64,000 nt of DNA, from positions 4,710,501-4,774,500 of the forward strand of contig NZ_CP108462.1 of the NCBI RefSeq assembly GCF_036226365.1, given 5' to 3'. The translations under genes were made by a program, and so were the position numbers. This DNA comes from Streptomyces sp. NBC_01262. Lineage in GTDB: Bacteria; Actinomycetota; Actinomycetes; Streptomycetales; Streptomycetaceae. Of this stretch, positions 16,386 to 24,186 are shown piece by piece. Numbering within the stretch: position 1 is the stretch's first letter; each line of letters opens with the position of its first letter. The notes under the pieces were generated by a model, which saw only the letters and a list, made by a program, of their open reading frames with translations, was not told where the DNA came from and searched no databases.

Positions 16386-16790
16386 CTACTCGCTGCCGAG
16401 GATGCGCAGACCGTGATGGGCCTTGAAGTCCTCGTAGTCCTTGAGATTGAGCGTGGCCAGCGGCAGGTCATAGGTGAGACAGCAGGCCGCGATCCACATG
16501 TCATTGATCGGGCGGGGGCGTCCGCGCTGGATGCCGGCGGCCGACAGTCGGCCCCACATCGCCGCTACCGGCTCGTCGCCGGGCAGGATGGGGATACCAG
16601 AGAGCCAGTCGGCCAGTTCCTGGCGACTGCGGGTGCCCCAGTGGCGGATCTCGGTCCACTTGGTCAGCTCGCCGAAGGTCACGAACGTGATCAGCGGCTT
16701 GCGGCCGATCAGGCGGGTGGCGAGCGGCCCGGTGAGCTTGCGCTTGTGCGTCAGCGAGGCGACGTCGGTGTCGAGAATGACGGGCTGCAC
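16386..16790 (-). CDS. PIN-domain toxin (VapC-type)
   Basis: 134 residues, a typical VapC size. Acidic catalytic residues of the PIN nuclease fold are present: Asp7 in VILDTDV, Glu near 41 in FGELTKW, Asp near 95 in INDMWIAACC and an Asp in the C-terminal LKDYEDF. It follows the antitoxin gene by 9 bp. Family members cut specific tRNA or rRNA sites. The stop lies just beyond the duplicated terminator, so the module was joined at that point in the mosaic. Confidence 0.85.
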   Translation of the reverse strand: MQPVILDTDVASLTHKRKLTGPLATRLIGRKPLITFVTFGELTKWTEIRHWGTRSRQELADWLSGIPILPGDEPVAAMWGRLSAAGIQRGRPRPINDMWIAACCLTYDLPLATLNLKDYEDFKAHHGLRILGSE

Positions 16791-16799
16791 AGCGGCGGC

Positions 16800-16997
16800 T
16801 CAGGCCACGTCGCGGTGGCGCTCGGCGTACGTGAAGGCCAGGAACTCCTCAAGTTCCTCGTCCGACTCGAAGGTATCGGCGGCGAGGTCGTCCAGGGAAC
16901 GGATCGGTTGGGTGTTCTTGGCCGCCAGCAGTTCCTCGACCGACAGGCGGGGCCTGATCGGCGGGTGAACGGGATGATCCGCGTCGGGTGTGTTCAT
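16800..16997 (-). CDS. Antitoxin partner of the PIN toxin
   Basis: 65 residues from an ATG at 16997 preceded by GGAGGTCCCG. It is acidic, with IRPRLSVEELLAAKNTQPIRSLDDLAADTFESDEELEEFLAF. The last third resembles the toxin-wrapping tail of small type II antitoxins. No clear ribbon-helix-helix is visible, so DNA binding is uncertain. Position immediately upstream of vapC supports the role. Confidence 0.75.
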   Translation of the reverse strand: MNTPDADHPVHPPIRPRLSVEELLAAKNTQPIRSLDDLAADTFESDEELEEFLAFTYAERHRDVA

Positions 16998-17268
16998 CGG
17001 GACCTCCGCCGGGGGCACGCTGCAGGCTGGCAACGTCAGCATACGGGGCCAGGTCCTCGTGAACGCCGGCCTTTCACTCCACCGGGCCACCTATCGAACA
17101 GACGTACACCGTCCCGCTCTGGATTGGCGATCTTGGGCTGGCCTCCTGTCCTGCAGGGTGCCTCCGAGGTACACACCCAGGTCATCGACCAGGATCAGGC
17201 CCACCGACGCCACCACGACGGGCGGCGCCGTACCCGTCCTCGAACTGTTCCTGACCGACGCGGGAAGG
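16998..17268. other. Intergenic region between antitoxin promoter and the Ldh2-type gene
   Basis: About 270 bp, with no gene that I can support. The right end (17247-17268) belongs to the sequence shared with 10235-10255 beside the chimeric pseudogene. Confidence 0.5.
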
Positions 17269-18321
17269 TCAGGCGCCCCCGGGCGGCGTGATGCCGAACT
17301 TGGCGGCGCTCTCCGTCAGTTCGCGCCAGACCTTGGGCGCCACCGGGATCCCCTTGGCGGTACGCGTGACGGCGACCTCGGCGCTGCGCTCGCCGGGGTA
17401 GAAGACGCCGGGGGCGCCGTCCGCCGGCGGGAGGTGTTTGAGGGTGGTGAGGGTGGCGTCGACGGCGGTGGTGAAGGTGTGGGGGTCGCCGAAGGCGGCG
17501 GGGTCGAGGGCGATGAGGAGGGCGTTCTGGCGGTGTTTGCGGCCTTGGGGGTCGTCGGAGTGGAAGGCGGAGAAGATGGGGGCGCCGACGAGGACGCTGG
17601 TGAGGAGTTCGAAGGCGAGGGACATGCCGGAGCCTTTGGCGCCGCCGAGGGGGAGGGGCATGACGGCCTGGTCGGGGTCGGTGGTGGGGGTGCCGTCGGC
17701 GGTGGCGGCGGCGTTTTCGGGGAGGGGGGTGCCGGTGGCCTTGGCCTGGCGGATCTTGCCGAGGGCGATGGTGGCGGTGGCCATGTCGAGGAGGAGGGGG
17801 GCGTGGCTGTCGGCGGGTACGGCGATGGCGAGGGGGCTGGTGGCGACGGCGGGGCCCTTGACGCCGGTGTAGCCCATGTTGGGCATGCCGGAGACGAAAC
17901 CGATGCCGACCAGGCCCTGTTCGGCGATCTTGGACACGTAGTAGCCGATGGCACCGGTGTGGACGGTGCGGCGTACGCCGACCGCGGCGATGCCGGTCGC
18001 CCTGGCCCGGGTCACGGCCTCCTGGGCGGCCGCGGTGAGGGCCACCGGGCCGGGGGCGCGGTCGGCGTCGAGGACGGCGGCGGCCGGGGTGCTGGACTCG
18101 ACCGTGATCTGCGGGCTGGCGTTGGCCACGCCCTTGGCGAGCAGCTCCAGGTAGGCGGGGACGCGGGCGATGCCGTGGGAGTCGACGCCGCGCAGCGCGG
18201 CCCAGACGAACACGTCGGCGGTGGTGCGGGCGTGCTCGGAGCTGAGGCCGCCCTTCTCCAGGAGGGCGGCGGCGAAGGTGCGCAGGTCGTCGGCGGGGAC
18301 GAGTACCTTGGTGGCGGTCAT
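17269..18321 (-). CDS. Ldh2/malate dehydrogenase family oxidoreductase (ureidoglycolate/sulfolactate/malate type)
   Basis: 350 residues, an NAD(P)-dependent 2-hydroxy-acid dehydrogenase of the YlbC/Ldh2 fold. Markers are DSHGIARVPAYLELL (about 48-62), HTGAIGYYV, GPAVATSPLAIAVPA, LPLGGAKGSGMSLAFELL and the C-terminal FYPGERSAE. The ATG at 18321 has GGAGG upstream with slightly long spacing. It is the last gene of the long leftward operon, 20 bp after the ThDP enzyme. Its last 36 codons resemble the pseudogene remnant at 10256, with amino-acid differences. Confidence 0.88.
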   Translation of the reverse strand: MTATKVLVPADDLRTFAAALLEKGGLSSEHARTTADVFVWAALRGVDSHGIARVPAYLELLAKGVANASPQITVESSTPAAAVLDADRAPGPVALTAAAQEAVTRARATGIAAVGVRRTVHTGAIGYYVSKIAEQGLVGIGFVSGMPNMGYTGVKGPAVATSPLAIAVPADSHAPLLLDMATATIALGKIRQAKATGTPLPENAAATADGTPTTDPDQAVMPLPLGGAKGSGMSLAFELLTSVLVGAPIFSAFHSDDPQGRKHRQNALLIALDPAAFGDPHTFTTAVDATLTTLKHLPPADGAPGVFYPGERSAEVAVTRTAKGIPVAPKVWRELTESAAKFGITPPGGA

Positions 18322-18341
18322 GGTGGCGGGGGCCTCCTGGG

Positions 18342-20063
18342 TCAGCGGGTGACGAGGACGTCGACGACGGCGGTGGTGCCGTCCGCCACGGCTTTGAGCG
18401 CACGCTCCAAGGCGGGGGCGAGGGCGTCGGGGGCGTCGACCGTCTCGGTGTGCATCCCGAACGGCTCGGCGAAGGCCGCCAGCCGGGGCAGCCGGTGCAG
18501 GTCGGTGCCGAGCCATTCGCCGGTCTCGGCGGCGGCGCCGTCGGGGTAGAACCTGCGGTGGTTGAGGTTCATGGACTTGTAGACGCGGTTGTTGAAGATC
18601 ACGATCAGCAGCGGCAGATCGTAGGCGCTCGCCGCGTCGTACGACTGGATCACCGGGTTGTACGCGAAGGCCCCGTCGCCGATCGTGAGCACCACCGGCC
18701 GCGGCCCGGCGGCGAGCTTGACGCCGAGTGCGACCGCGATGCCCTGGCCGAGGCCGCCCTGGACGTAGAAGTACGAGTCGGGGCGGGAGGTCTCCACATG
18801 GCGCTTGACGACCCGGCTGTGGGTGATGGTCTCGTCGACGACGATCGCGTCGTGGCCGTCGAGCAGCCTGCGCAGGGTCGCGGCGACGAGGACCGGGGCG
18901 ATGCCCTCGGCGTCCCCGGCGGCCTTCGCCTCGGCGCGGCCGATGGCGGTCCGCTCGGCGGTGTGCCGCTCGTCCTGTGCCGTGCGGCGTACGGCGACGG
19001 CGGCCTCGTCGAGGTCCCGGGCCCGCTTGGTGAGCTGGCGCAGCGTGTTGGCGGTGTTGCCCTCCAGGTAGCGGTCGGCGAAGAGCACCTGGTAGACGAC
19101 GTGCGGGCGCTGCGGCACCTCGTCGATGACGACGATCCGCGCCTTGGAGGGGCGCCGGCTCGGCGGGTAGAAGGGGGCGCGGCAGTTGACGAGGAGGATC
19201 AGGTCGGCCTCGTCCATCCAGGGCCCGATGTCGCTGCCCGCGTGCAGCGGGTGGGTGCGCGGGAAGTTGCCGCACACCGCCGAGTCGGGCTCGACGACGG
19301 GGATGTTCCACGCCTCGGCAAAGGCGGTAAGGGCCTCGAATCCGCCCGCCTCGCGGCCGGAGGTCTCCGTGACGATCACGGGGTTGGCCGCCTCGCGGAT
19401 CATCTGCGCGACGGGGTCGACCTCTTCGGGCGAGCTGTGCGTGGAGCCCGGCGGGACGATGGGCTTGGCCTCGCGGCCGTCCCAGTCCTCCAGCAGGATC
19501 TCCAGTGGGATGTTGAGGTACGCCGGGCCCGCCGGGGCCCGCCAGGCCAGCTCGGCCGCGCGGGTGATCATCGTGGGCAGGGTGTGGACGCTCCCCACCT
19601 CGTTCGACCACTTGGTGAACGGCTGGGCGATGCCGTGCGGGCCGCCCACGATCGACAGGTTGCGGTACCACTGGCCGCCCGGGTCCTGGCCGGGGCCGTC
19701 CCCGTACGTGGTCGACTCCGAGGAGGCGACCACCATCGGTACGCCGGCGAGCAGCGCGCCGTGCACCGCCATCGAGCCCTGCAGCAAGCCGGGGGCCGCG
19801 TGCAGCAGCACGCCCTGCGGGCGGCGGGTGACCAGGCCGTAGCCGGTGGCCATGCCGACGGCCACCGTCTCGTGGGTGAGGTCCAGGTACGTCGGCGCGG
19901 GCTCGCCGTCGCGGTGGCGGCGGGCCAGCGACTCCCACACCGGGGCCCATTCGGAGCCCGACGAGCAGAAGATGTAGTCGGCGCCGACGGCGTTGAAGGC
20001 GGATACGACGGCATCACCGCCGTCGGCGCCTGACGTGCTGTTGTTGGTGTCCGTGTCCGTCAT
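18342..20063 (-). CDS. Thiamine-diphosphate-dependent enzyme (acetolactate-synthase/2-keto-acid decarboxylase family)
   Basis: 573 residues with the three-domain ThDP layout. The activating Glu lies in LTHETVAVGMATGYG (about residue 70). The cofactor site GDGAFAYNPVIQSY...NN is near 460-490. Residues around 265-345 form the central domain. Between amidohydrolase and Ldh2-type genes it probably decarboxylates or ligates a 2-oxo acid made earlier in the pathway. It is not a standard biosynthetic acetolactate synthase, because no regulatory subunit is adjacent. The ATG at 20063 lies 13 bp after the amidohydrolase stop. Confidence 0.85.
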   Translation of the reverse strand: MTDTDTNNSTSGADGGDAVVSAFNAVGADYIFCSSGSEWAPVWESLARRHRDGEPAPTYLDLTHETVAVGMATGYGLVTRRPQGVLLHAAPGLLQGSMAVHGALLAGVPMVVASSESTTYGDGPGQDPGGQWYRNLSIVGGPHGIAQPFTKWSNEVGSVHTLPTMITRAAELAWRAPAGPAYLNIPLEILLEDWDGREAKPIVPPGSTHSSPEEVDPVAQMIREAANPVIVTETSGREAGGFEALTAFAEAWNIPVVEPDSAVCGNFPRTHPLHAGSDIGPWMDEADLILLVNCRAPFYPPSRRPSKARIVVIDEVPQRPHVVYQVLFADRYLEGNTANTLRQLTKRARDLDEAAVAVRRTAQDERHTAERTAIGRAEAKAAGDAEGIAPVLVAATLRRLLDGHDAIVVDETITHSRVVKRHVETSRPDSYFYVQGGLGQGIAVALGVKLAAGPRPVVLTIGDGAFAYNPVIQSYDAASAYDLPLLIVIFNNRVYKSMNLNHRRFYPDGAAAETGEWLGTDLHRLPRLAAFAEPFGMHTETVDAPDALAPALERALKAVADGTTAVVDVLVTR

Positions 20064-20076
20064 TTCCGGTGCTTCC

Positions 20077-20937
20077 TCAGCCCTCGATCGGCCAGTTCAG
20101 GACCTCGGAGATACCGCGGCCCATGATCCATTCAAGCTCTTCTGGCGTGAAGTCCCAGTGCTTGGTGAACTGCTCGACCGTGTCGGTGTAGGTGATGCCG
20201 TGGCCGAGCAGCCGGGTGATGTCGGTGCCGTAGAAGCAGCGCTGCGGCCCCATCTTGTCGACCATCTCCCGCACGTACTTCTCGATGTTCTTGTTCGGGA
20301 ACGGCTCGGTCGAGTAGCCCGGCAGGGCGGAGACCTTGACGTAGATGTTGGGGTGCTTGTGCAGGTCGGCGGTCTCCTGGACCCAGTAGCCGATCGCGTC
20401 GTCCACGCAGCGGGCCATGATGCCCATGTGGTCGATGATGATCTTCAGCTCGGGGTGCTTGCCGGCGATCTCGCCGAGCTCGCGCTTCCAGATCGGCGCG
20501 TGGACCATCGTCGGGATGCGCAGCTCCTCGGCGATCGGCCAGTACCAGTCGTTGGTGCCGTCGATCATCCAGTTGCGGTCCTGCGGCCGGTGGAAGGTGA
20601 GCCGGGTGCCCTTGATGTACGGGTTCTGGGCGAAGTCCCGCAGCATCGCGGTGCCCTCGGCCTCGTTGTCCTGCGGTACGCGGGCCATGATGCCGAAGCG
20701 GTCCGGGAAGGCCTCGCAGGCCTCAAGGGCGTAGTCGATGCGGTTGCCCTCCCAGGAGGGAGGCAGGATCAGCGCCCGGTTGATGCCGGCCTCGTCCATC
20801 AGCTCCAGGGCCTCCTCGTACGAGAAGGCCTCCTCGCGGTGGCCGTTGAGGCGGATGCGCTCCCGCGCGCCCGGCACCCACGGGCGGTCCGGGGTCTCTT
20901 CCTTCCAGATGTGGATCTGGGTGTCGACAACGAACAT
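20077..20937 (-). CDS. Amidohydrolase (metal-dependent hydrolase, amidohydrolase-2 family)
   Basis: 286 residues of a TIM-barrel hydrolase/decarboxylase family. The N-terminal metal site appears as DTQIHIW, where family members have DxHxH or DTHxHxW, so the first His of the pair is replaced by Gln. Further ligands are His in VHAPIW (about 150), His in IIDHMG (about 172) and Asp near the end (YGTDITRLLG). Related proteins act as ring-lactone hydrolases or decarboxylases in aromatic catabolism. It starts the last three-gene block of the operon, after a 120-bp gap holding an inverted repeat. Confidence 0.85.
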   Translation of the reverse strand: MFVVDTQIHIWKEETPDRPWVPGARERIRLNGHREEAFSYEEALELMDEAGINRALILPPSWEGNRIDYALEACEAFPDRFGIMARVPQDNEAEGTAMLRDFAQNPYIKGTRLTFHRPQDRNWMIDGTNDWYWPIAEELRIPTMVHAPIWKRELGEIAGKHPELKIIIDHMGIMARCVDDAIGYWVQETADLHKHPNIYVKVSALPGYSTEPFPNKNIEKYVREMVDKMGPQRCFYGTDITRLLGHGITYTDTVEQFTKHWDFTPEELEWIMGRGISEVLNWPIEG

Positions 20938-21012
20938 GCCGGTGCCTCTTTCTTTCGGATTACTTGCGGATTCAGACGCTATGCGGGACGGGAGCTTCTG
21001 CCGAGACCCGTA

Positions 21013-21033
21013 CGCGCAAGCACTTGTTGCGCG
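21013..21033. promoter_or_regulatory. Inverted repeat upstream of the amidohydrolase-ThDP-Ldh2 block
   Basis: CGCGCAA (21013-21019) and TTGCGCG (21027-21033) with a 7-bp spacer, in the 120-bp gap between the oxidase and amidohydrolase genes. It suggests an internal regulated promoter. Confidence 0.45.
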
Positions 21034-21057
21034 AAAAGGCCCTGTTGGCGGGGGTGT

Positions 21058-22266
21058 TCAAGGACCGATCGGCTCGCCGAAAACCGCGTCCACGAGGTGC
21101 TCCGCGATGGCCATGGAAGAGGTCGCGGCAGGGGAGGGCGCGTTGCGCACGGAGGTCACCCGGCCCACCCGGTGGATACGGAAGTCGTCGACGAGCGTGC
21201 CGTCCCGGTCCAGGGCCTGGGCCCGCACCCCCGCGCCGGCCCGCACCACGTCGGCGGCGCCGATCTCCGGCACGTACAGCCGCGCGGCCTTCATGTACGC
21301 GGACTTGGACAGCGACCCGTACATCTCCTTCAGGCCGGTCCGCCAGTGCTGCCGGGCCATGTGCCAGGTGCCGGGCCAGGACACGATCCCGGCCAGGTCC
21401 CGGGGGGAGACCCTGGTGCGGCGGTAGCCCTCGCGGGCGTACGCCAGGACGGCGTTGGGCCCCACCTCCACGTCCCCGCTGACGCGCCGGGTGAAGTGCA
21501 CGCCGAGGAACGGATAGCGCGGGTCGGGCACCGGGTAGATGAGGCCGCGCACCATGTGGGTCTTCGCGGGGCGGACCGTCATGTACTCGCCCCGGAAGGG
21601 GATGATGCGCGGCTCGGCGCCGTCCTCGGCGAGCCTGGCGACGGCGTCCGACTGGAGCCCCGCGCACAGGATCAGCCGGTCCACGCGTACGGTGTCCGCG
21701 CCCGAGCGCACCTCGACACCGTTCGGGACCCGGGTGACGCCGGTGACCTCGAAGCCGAGGCGTACCTCTCCCCCGCTGTCCGCGATGTCCTTGGCGAACT
21801 CCCGCGCGATCCACGTGTAGTCGGTGATCGCGGTGCGCGGGGAGTGCAGGGCCGCCTTTCCGGCGGCATGCGGCTCGATCTCGCCGATCTCCCCGGCGGT
21901 GAGCCTGCGCAGCCCCGGGACCCGGTTCTCCAGGGCCTTGGCGTACAGGGCCTCCATGCGCGGCAGTTCGTCGCCGGTCACCGCGACGACGAGCTTGCCG
22001 CACTCGTCGTAGGGCAGCGCCCGGTCGGCGCAGTACTCGCGCAGCAGCCCCATGCCGCGCGTGCACAGCCGCGCCTTGAGGCTGCCCGGCGGGTAGTAGA
22101 TGCCCGCGTGCACCACGCCCGAGTTGTGGCCGGTCTGGTGGACGGCCACGTCCTGTTCCTTGTCCAGGACCACGACCCGCGTACCGGGGCGTCGCAGGGC
22201 GATCTCGCGGGCGGTGGCGAGGCCGACGATGCCGGCGCCGACGATGCCGATCGTCTCGTCAGCCAT
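21058..22266 (-). CDS. lhgO: L-2-hydroxyglutarate oxidase-like FAD enzyme
   Basis: 402 residues. The N-terminal FAD site is IGIVGAGIVGLATAREIALRRPG with an acidic residue after strand 2 (VVVLDKE). The family signature HQTGHNSGVVHAGIYYPPGSLKA (about 42-65, given here in part) and PFRGEYM are present, as in LhgO. It likely oxidises a 2-hydroxy-dicarboxylic acid to the keto acid, passing electrons to quinone or oxygen. Within this operon it may act on a pathway intermediate rather than on stray 2-hydroxyglutarate. The start is 3 bp after the ALDH stop. Confidence 0.85.
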   Translation of the reverse strand: MADETIGIVGAGIVGLATAREIALRRPGTRVVVLDKEQDVAVHQTGHNSGVVHAGIYYPPGSLKARLCTRGMGLLREYCADRALPYDECGKLVVAVTGDELPRMEALYAKALENRVPGLRRLTAGEIGEIEPHAAGKAALHSPRTAITDYTWIAREFAKDIADSGGEVRLGFEVTGVTRVPNGVEVRSGADTVRVDRLILCAGLQSDAVARLAEDGAEPRIIPFRGEYMTVRPAKTHMVRGLIYPVPDPRYPFLGVHFTRRVSGDVEVGPNAVLAYAREGYRRTRVSPRDLAGIVSWPGTWHMARQHWRTGLKEMYGSLSKSAYMKAARLYVPEIGAADVVRAGAGVRAQALDRDGTLVDDFRIHRVGRVTSVRNAPSPAATSSMAIAEHLVDAVFGEPIGP

Positions 22267-22269
22267 GGA

Positions 22270-23718
22270 TCACGCTCCGAAGTGGAAGGCGACGGTCTTG
22301 ACGCGGGTGTAGAAGCGCAGGGCCTCGGTGCCCTGCTCCTTGAAGGCCGAGCCGGAGTCCCGGAAGCCGCCGAAGGGGTGGTGGACGTCCCAGCCGGAGG
22401 TGGTGGTGTTCACCGCGACCTGGCCGCACTCCACCTCCTCGACGAAGCGGTACGCGGAGGTCAGGTTCTGGGTGAACACGGCGGCGGCCAGCCCGTACGC
22501 CGAGTCGTTGACGGCCTCCACGGCCTCCTCGAAGGAGCCGACCGTACGCAGCGCGATGACCGGGCCGAAGACCTCGTCCCGCCAGACGTTCATCTCGGGG
22601 GTCACATCGGCCAGGACGGTGGCGTTGACGTAGCAGCCGTGCCGGCGGGCCTCGTCCTCGGGACGGTCGCCGCCGGTGAGGACGGCCGCGCCCTGCTTGA
22701 CGGCGAGGTCGATGTCGGCGAGTACGCCGTCCCGCTGCCGGGGGCTGACCAGCGGGCCCATCGTGGTACCGGCGGCGGCGCCGGGGCCGGTGCGCAGCAC
22801 GGCGACCTCGGCGAGCAGCAGTTCGGTGAAGCGCTCGACGACGGCGGCCTCGACGATCACCCGGCTGGTGGCGGTGCAGCGCTGCCCGGCCTGCCCGAAC
22901 GAGGCGGCGGCCACGGCCTTGGCGGCGGCCGGCAGATCCGCGTCGGCGAGCACAGCGGTGGCGTTCTTGCCGCCCAGCTCGCCCTGGAAGCGGACGTTGC
23001 CCGCGGCGAGGGAGGCCCGCAGCCCCTCGCCGACCTCGTTGCTGCCGGTGAAGGTGACGGCGGCGATCCTCGGGTCGGCGATGAGCGCGTCGCCGATCAC
23101 CGAGCCCCGGCCGGTGACCACGTTCAGCACCCCGGCGGGCAGCCCCGCGTCGTGCAGGGCGCGGGCGAAGTGCAGGGCCACGATCGGGGTCTCGGTCGCG
23201 GGCTTGAGGACGGCCGCGTTGCCCGCCGCGAGGCAGGGCGCCAGCTTGCGGGCCGGGGTGAGCAGCGGGTCGTTCCACGGGGTGATCGCCAGGACGACGC
23301 CGATCGGCTCGCGCTGGAAGCTGGTGCGCGTGTCGGGGCGTACGTCGTGCAGCAGCGTGCCGTAGCCCTCCCGGGCGATCCCGGCGTAGTACTCCAGGAA
23401 GTCGGCCGCCTTGCCCACCTCGCCCGTCGCCTCGGCGCGGGTCTTGCCCATCTCGGCCACCAGGTCGGCGGCGATGTCCTCGGCGCGCTCGCGCAGCAGG
23501 CGGGCGGCCCCGTTGAGGATCCTGGCCCGCTCGAAGGGGCTGGTGCGCTTCCAGACGGCGAAGCCCTGCGCGGCGTGGTCGTAGGCACGGGTGACGTCCT
23601 CGGCGCTCAGCGCCGGCACGCGAGCGACGGGGGTTCGGACGTCGGACGGGTCGTGGACGTCCAGCCACTCGCCGGACGCCACCCACTGTCCGCCTGAGAG
23701 GGTTTCCATCGTTCGCAT
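22270..23718 (-). CDS. Aldehyde dehydrogenase (NAD(P)-dependent)
   Basis: 482 residues, standard ALDH. The catalytic Cys is in GQAGQRCTATSR (about 285-296) and the general-base Glu in QGELGGKN (about 252). The Rossmann GxxxxG-type site is FTGSNEVGEGL, and NTTTSGWDVHHPFGG marks the C-terminal active-site wall. It resembles the benzaldehyde/vanillin and alpha-ketoglutaric-semialdehyde group. First gene after a 120-bp gap with a palindrome; start taken at ATG 23718, with an alternative ATG three codons later. Confidence 0.9.
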   Translation of the reverse strand: MRTMETLSGGQWVASGEWLDVHDPSDVRTPVARVPALSAEDVTRAYDHAAQGFAVWKRTSPFERARILNGAARLLRERAEDIAADLVAEMGKTRAEATGEVGKAADFLEYYAGIAREGYGTLLHDVRPDTRTSFQREPIGVVLAITPWNDPLLTPARKLAPCLAAGNAAVLKPATETPIVALHFARALHDAGLPAGVLNVVTGRGSVIGDALIADPRIAAVTFTGSNEVGEGLRASLAAGNVRFQGELGGKNATAVLADADLPAAAKAVAAASFGQAGQRCTATSRVIVEAAVVERFTELLLAEVAVLRTGPGAAAGTTMGPLVSPRQRDGVLADIDLAVKQGAAVLTGGDRPEDEARRHGCYVNATVLADVTPEMNVWRDEVFGPVIALRTVGSFEEAVEAVNDSAYGLAAAVFTQNLTSAYRFVEEVECGQVAVNTTTSGWDVHHPFGGFRDSGSAFKEQGTEALRFYTRVKTVAFHFGA

Positions 23719-23744
23719 TGAGCATCACTTCCGATGAGGTGGAG

Positions 23745-23767
23745 TGTGTGGTCGGACCGACAACACA
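23745..23767. promoter_or_regulatory. 23-bp near-perfect palindrome upstream of the first ALDH gene
   Basis: Arms TGTGTGGTCGG and CCGACAACACA meet around a central A at 23756; only one base pair (23750/23762) is mismatched. It lies in the 120-bp gap between the monooxygenase-like gene and the aldehyde dehydrogenase, a good candidate operator for a dimeric regulator. Confidence 0.55.
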
Positions 23768-23838
23768 GGAAGACCGGCGCGCCCACCAGCCCTTCGGCGG
23801 CGAACATTGTTTGCGCGCCGCGCACGACCGGACAGGCC

Positions 23839-24126
23839 CTACAGCACCTCGGCGAAAGTGACCGTCCGGTCGACCAGCAGGGGCCGCACCGTCTTCACGA
23901 TCAGCTCGTCGAAGTAGTCGGCGGCCGTGTGCGCCTCGAAGGCCCCGCGGTCCGTGTACTGCTCGTAGAGCACGATCACGCCGGGCTGGTCGGCCTCCGC
24001 GTGCACCACATACGCGAGGTTGCCCGGCTCCGAGAGCGTGTGCTCGCGCATTTTCAGCGTCGCGGCGCGCACCGTGGCCTCGTCGGCGGGCTCACAGCGG
24101 TATCGGGCGATGACGGCGAATGCCAT
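23839..24126 (-). CDS. Antibiotic-biosynthesis-monooxygenase (ABM) domain protein, putative quinol monooxygenase
   Basis: 95 residues, a single ferredoxin-like ABM domain. It begins AFAVIARYRCEPADEATV and ends with FDELIVKTVRPLL, the usual pattern with LYEQYTDRGAFEAH in the middle. Such small enzymes oxidise quinols or hydroxy-aromatics without cofactors, or act as monooxygenase partners. Located in the middle of the catabolic operon, so a role in ring oxidation or quinol protection is plausible. Confidence 0.83.
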   Translation of the reverse strand: MAFAVIARYRCEPADEATVRAATLKMREHTLSEPGNLAYVVHAEADQPGVIVLYEQYTDRGAFEAHTAADYFDELIVKTVRPLLVDRTVTFAEVL

Positions 24127-24186
24127 GGAAGGGTCTCCAGATCGGTTACGGATCGAGCGCTGCTGAATTCCGGCGTCGCTTCGGCG

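Noticed and set aside
15880..16416. 178-codon plus-strand frame over the repeated beta-helix end
   Set aside because: Arg/Gly-rich and without family features; the true frame in this region is the remnant ending LVKLP, and the 57-aa frame has a better ribosome site.
19993..23697. Very long open frame on the plus strand (over 1200 codons) opposite the oxidoreductase operon
   Set aside because: It is antisense to four genes with clear motifs. Its product is a Gly/Val/Arg/Asp-rich sequence typical of GC-rich shadow frames, with no domain.
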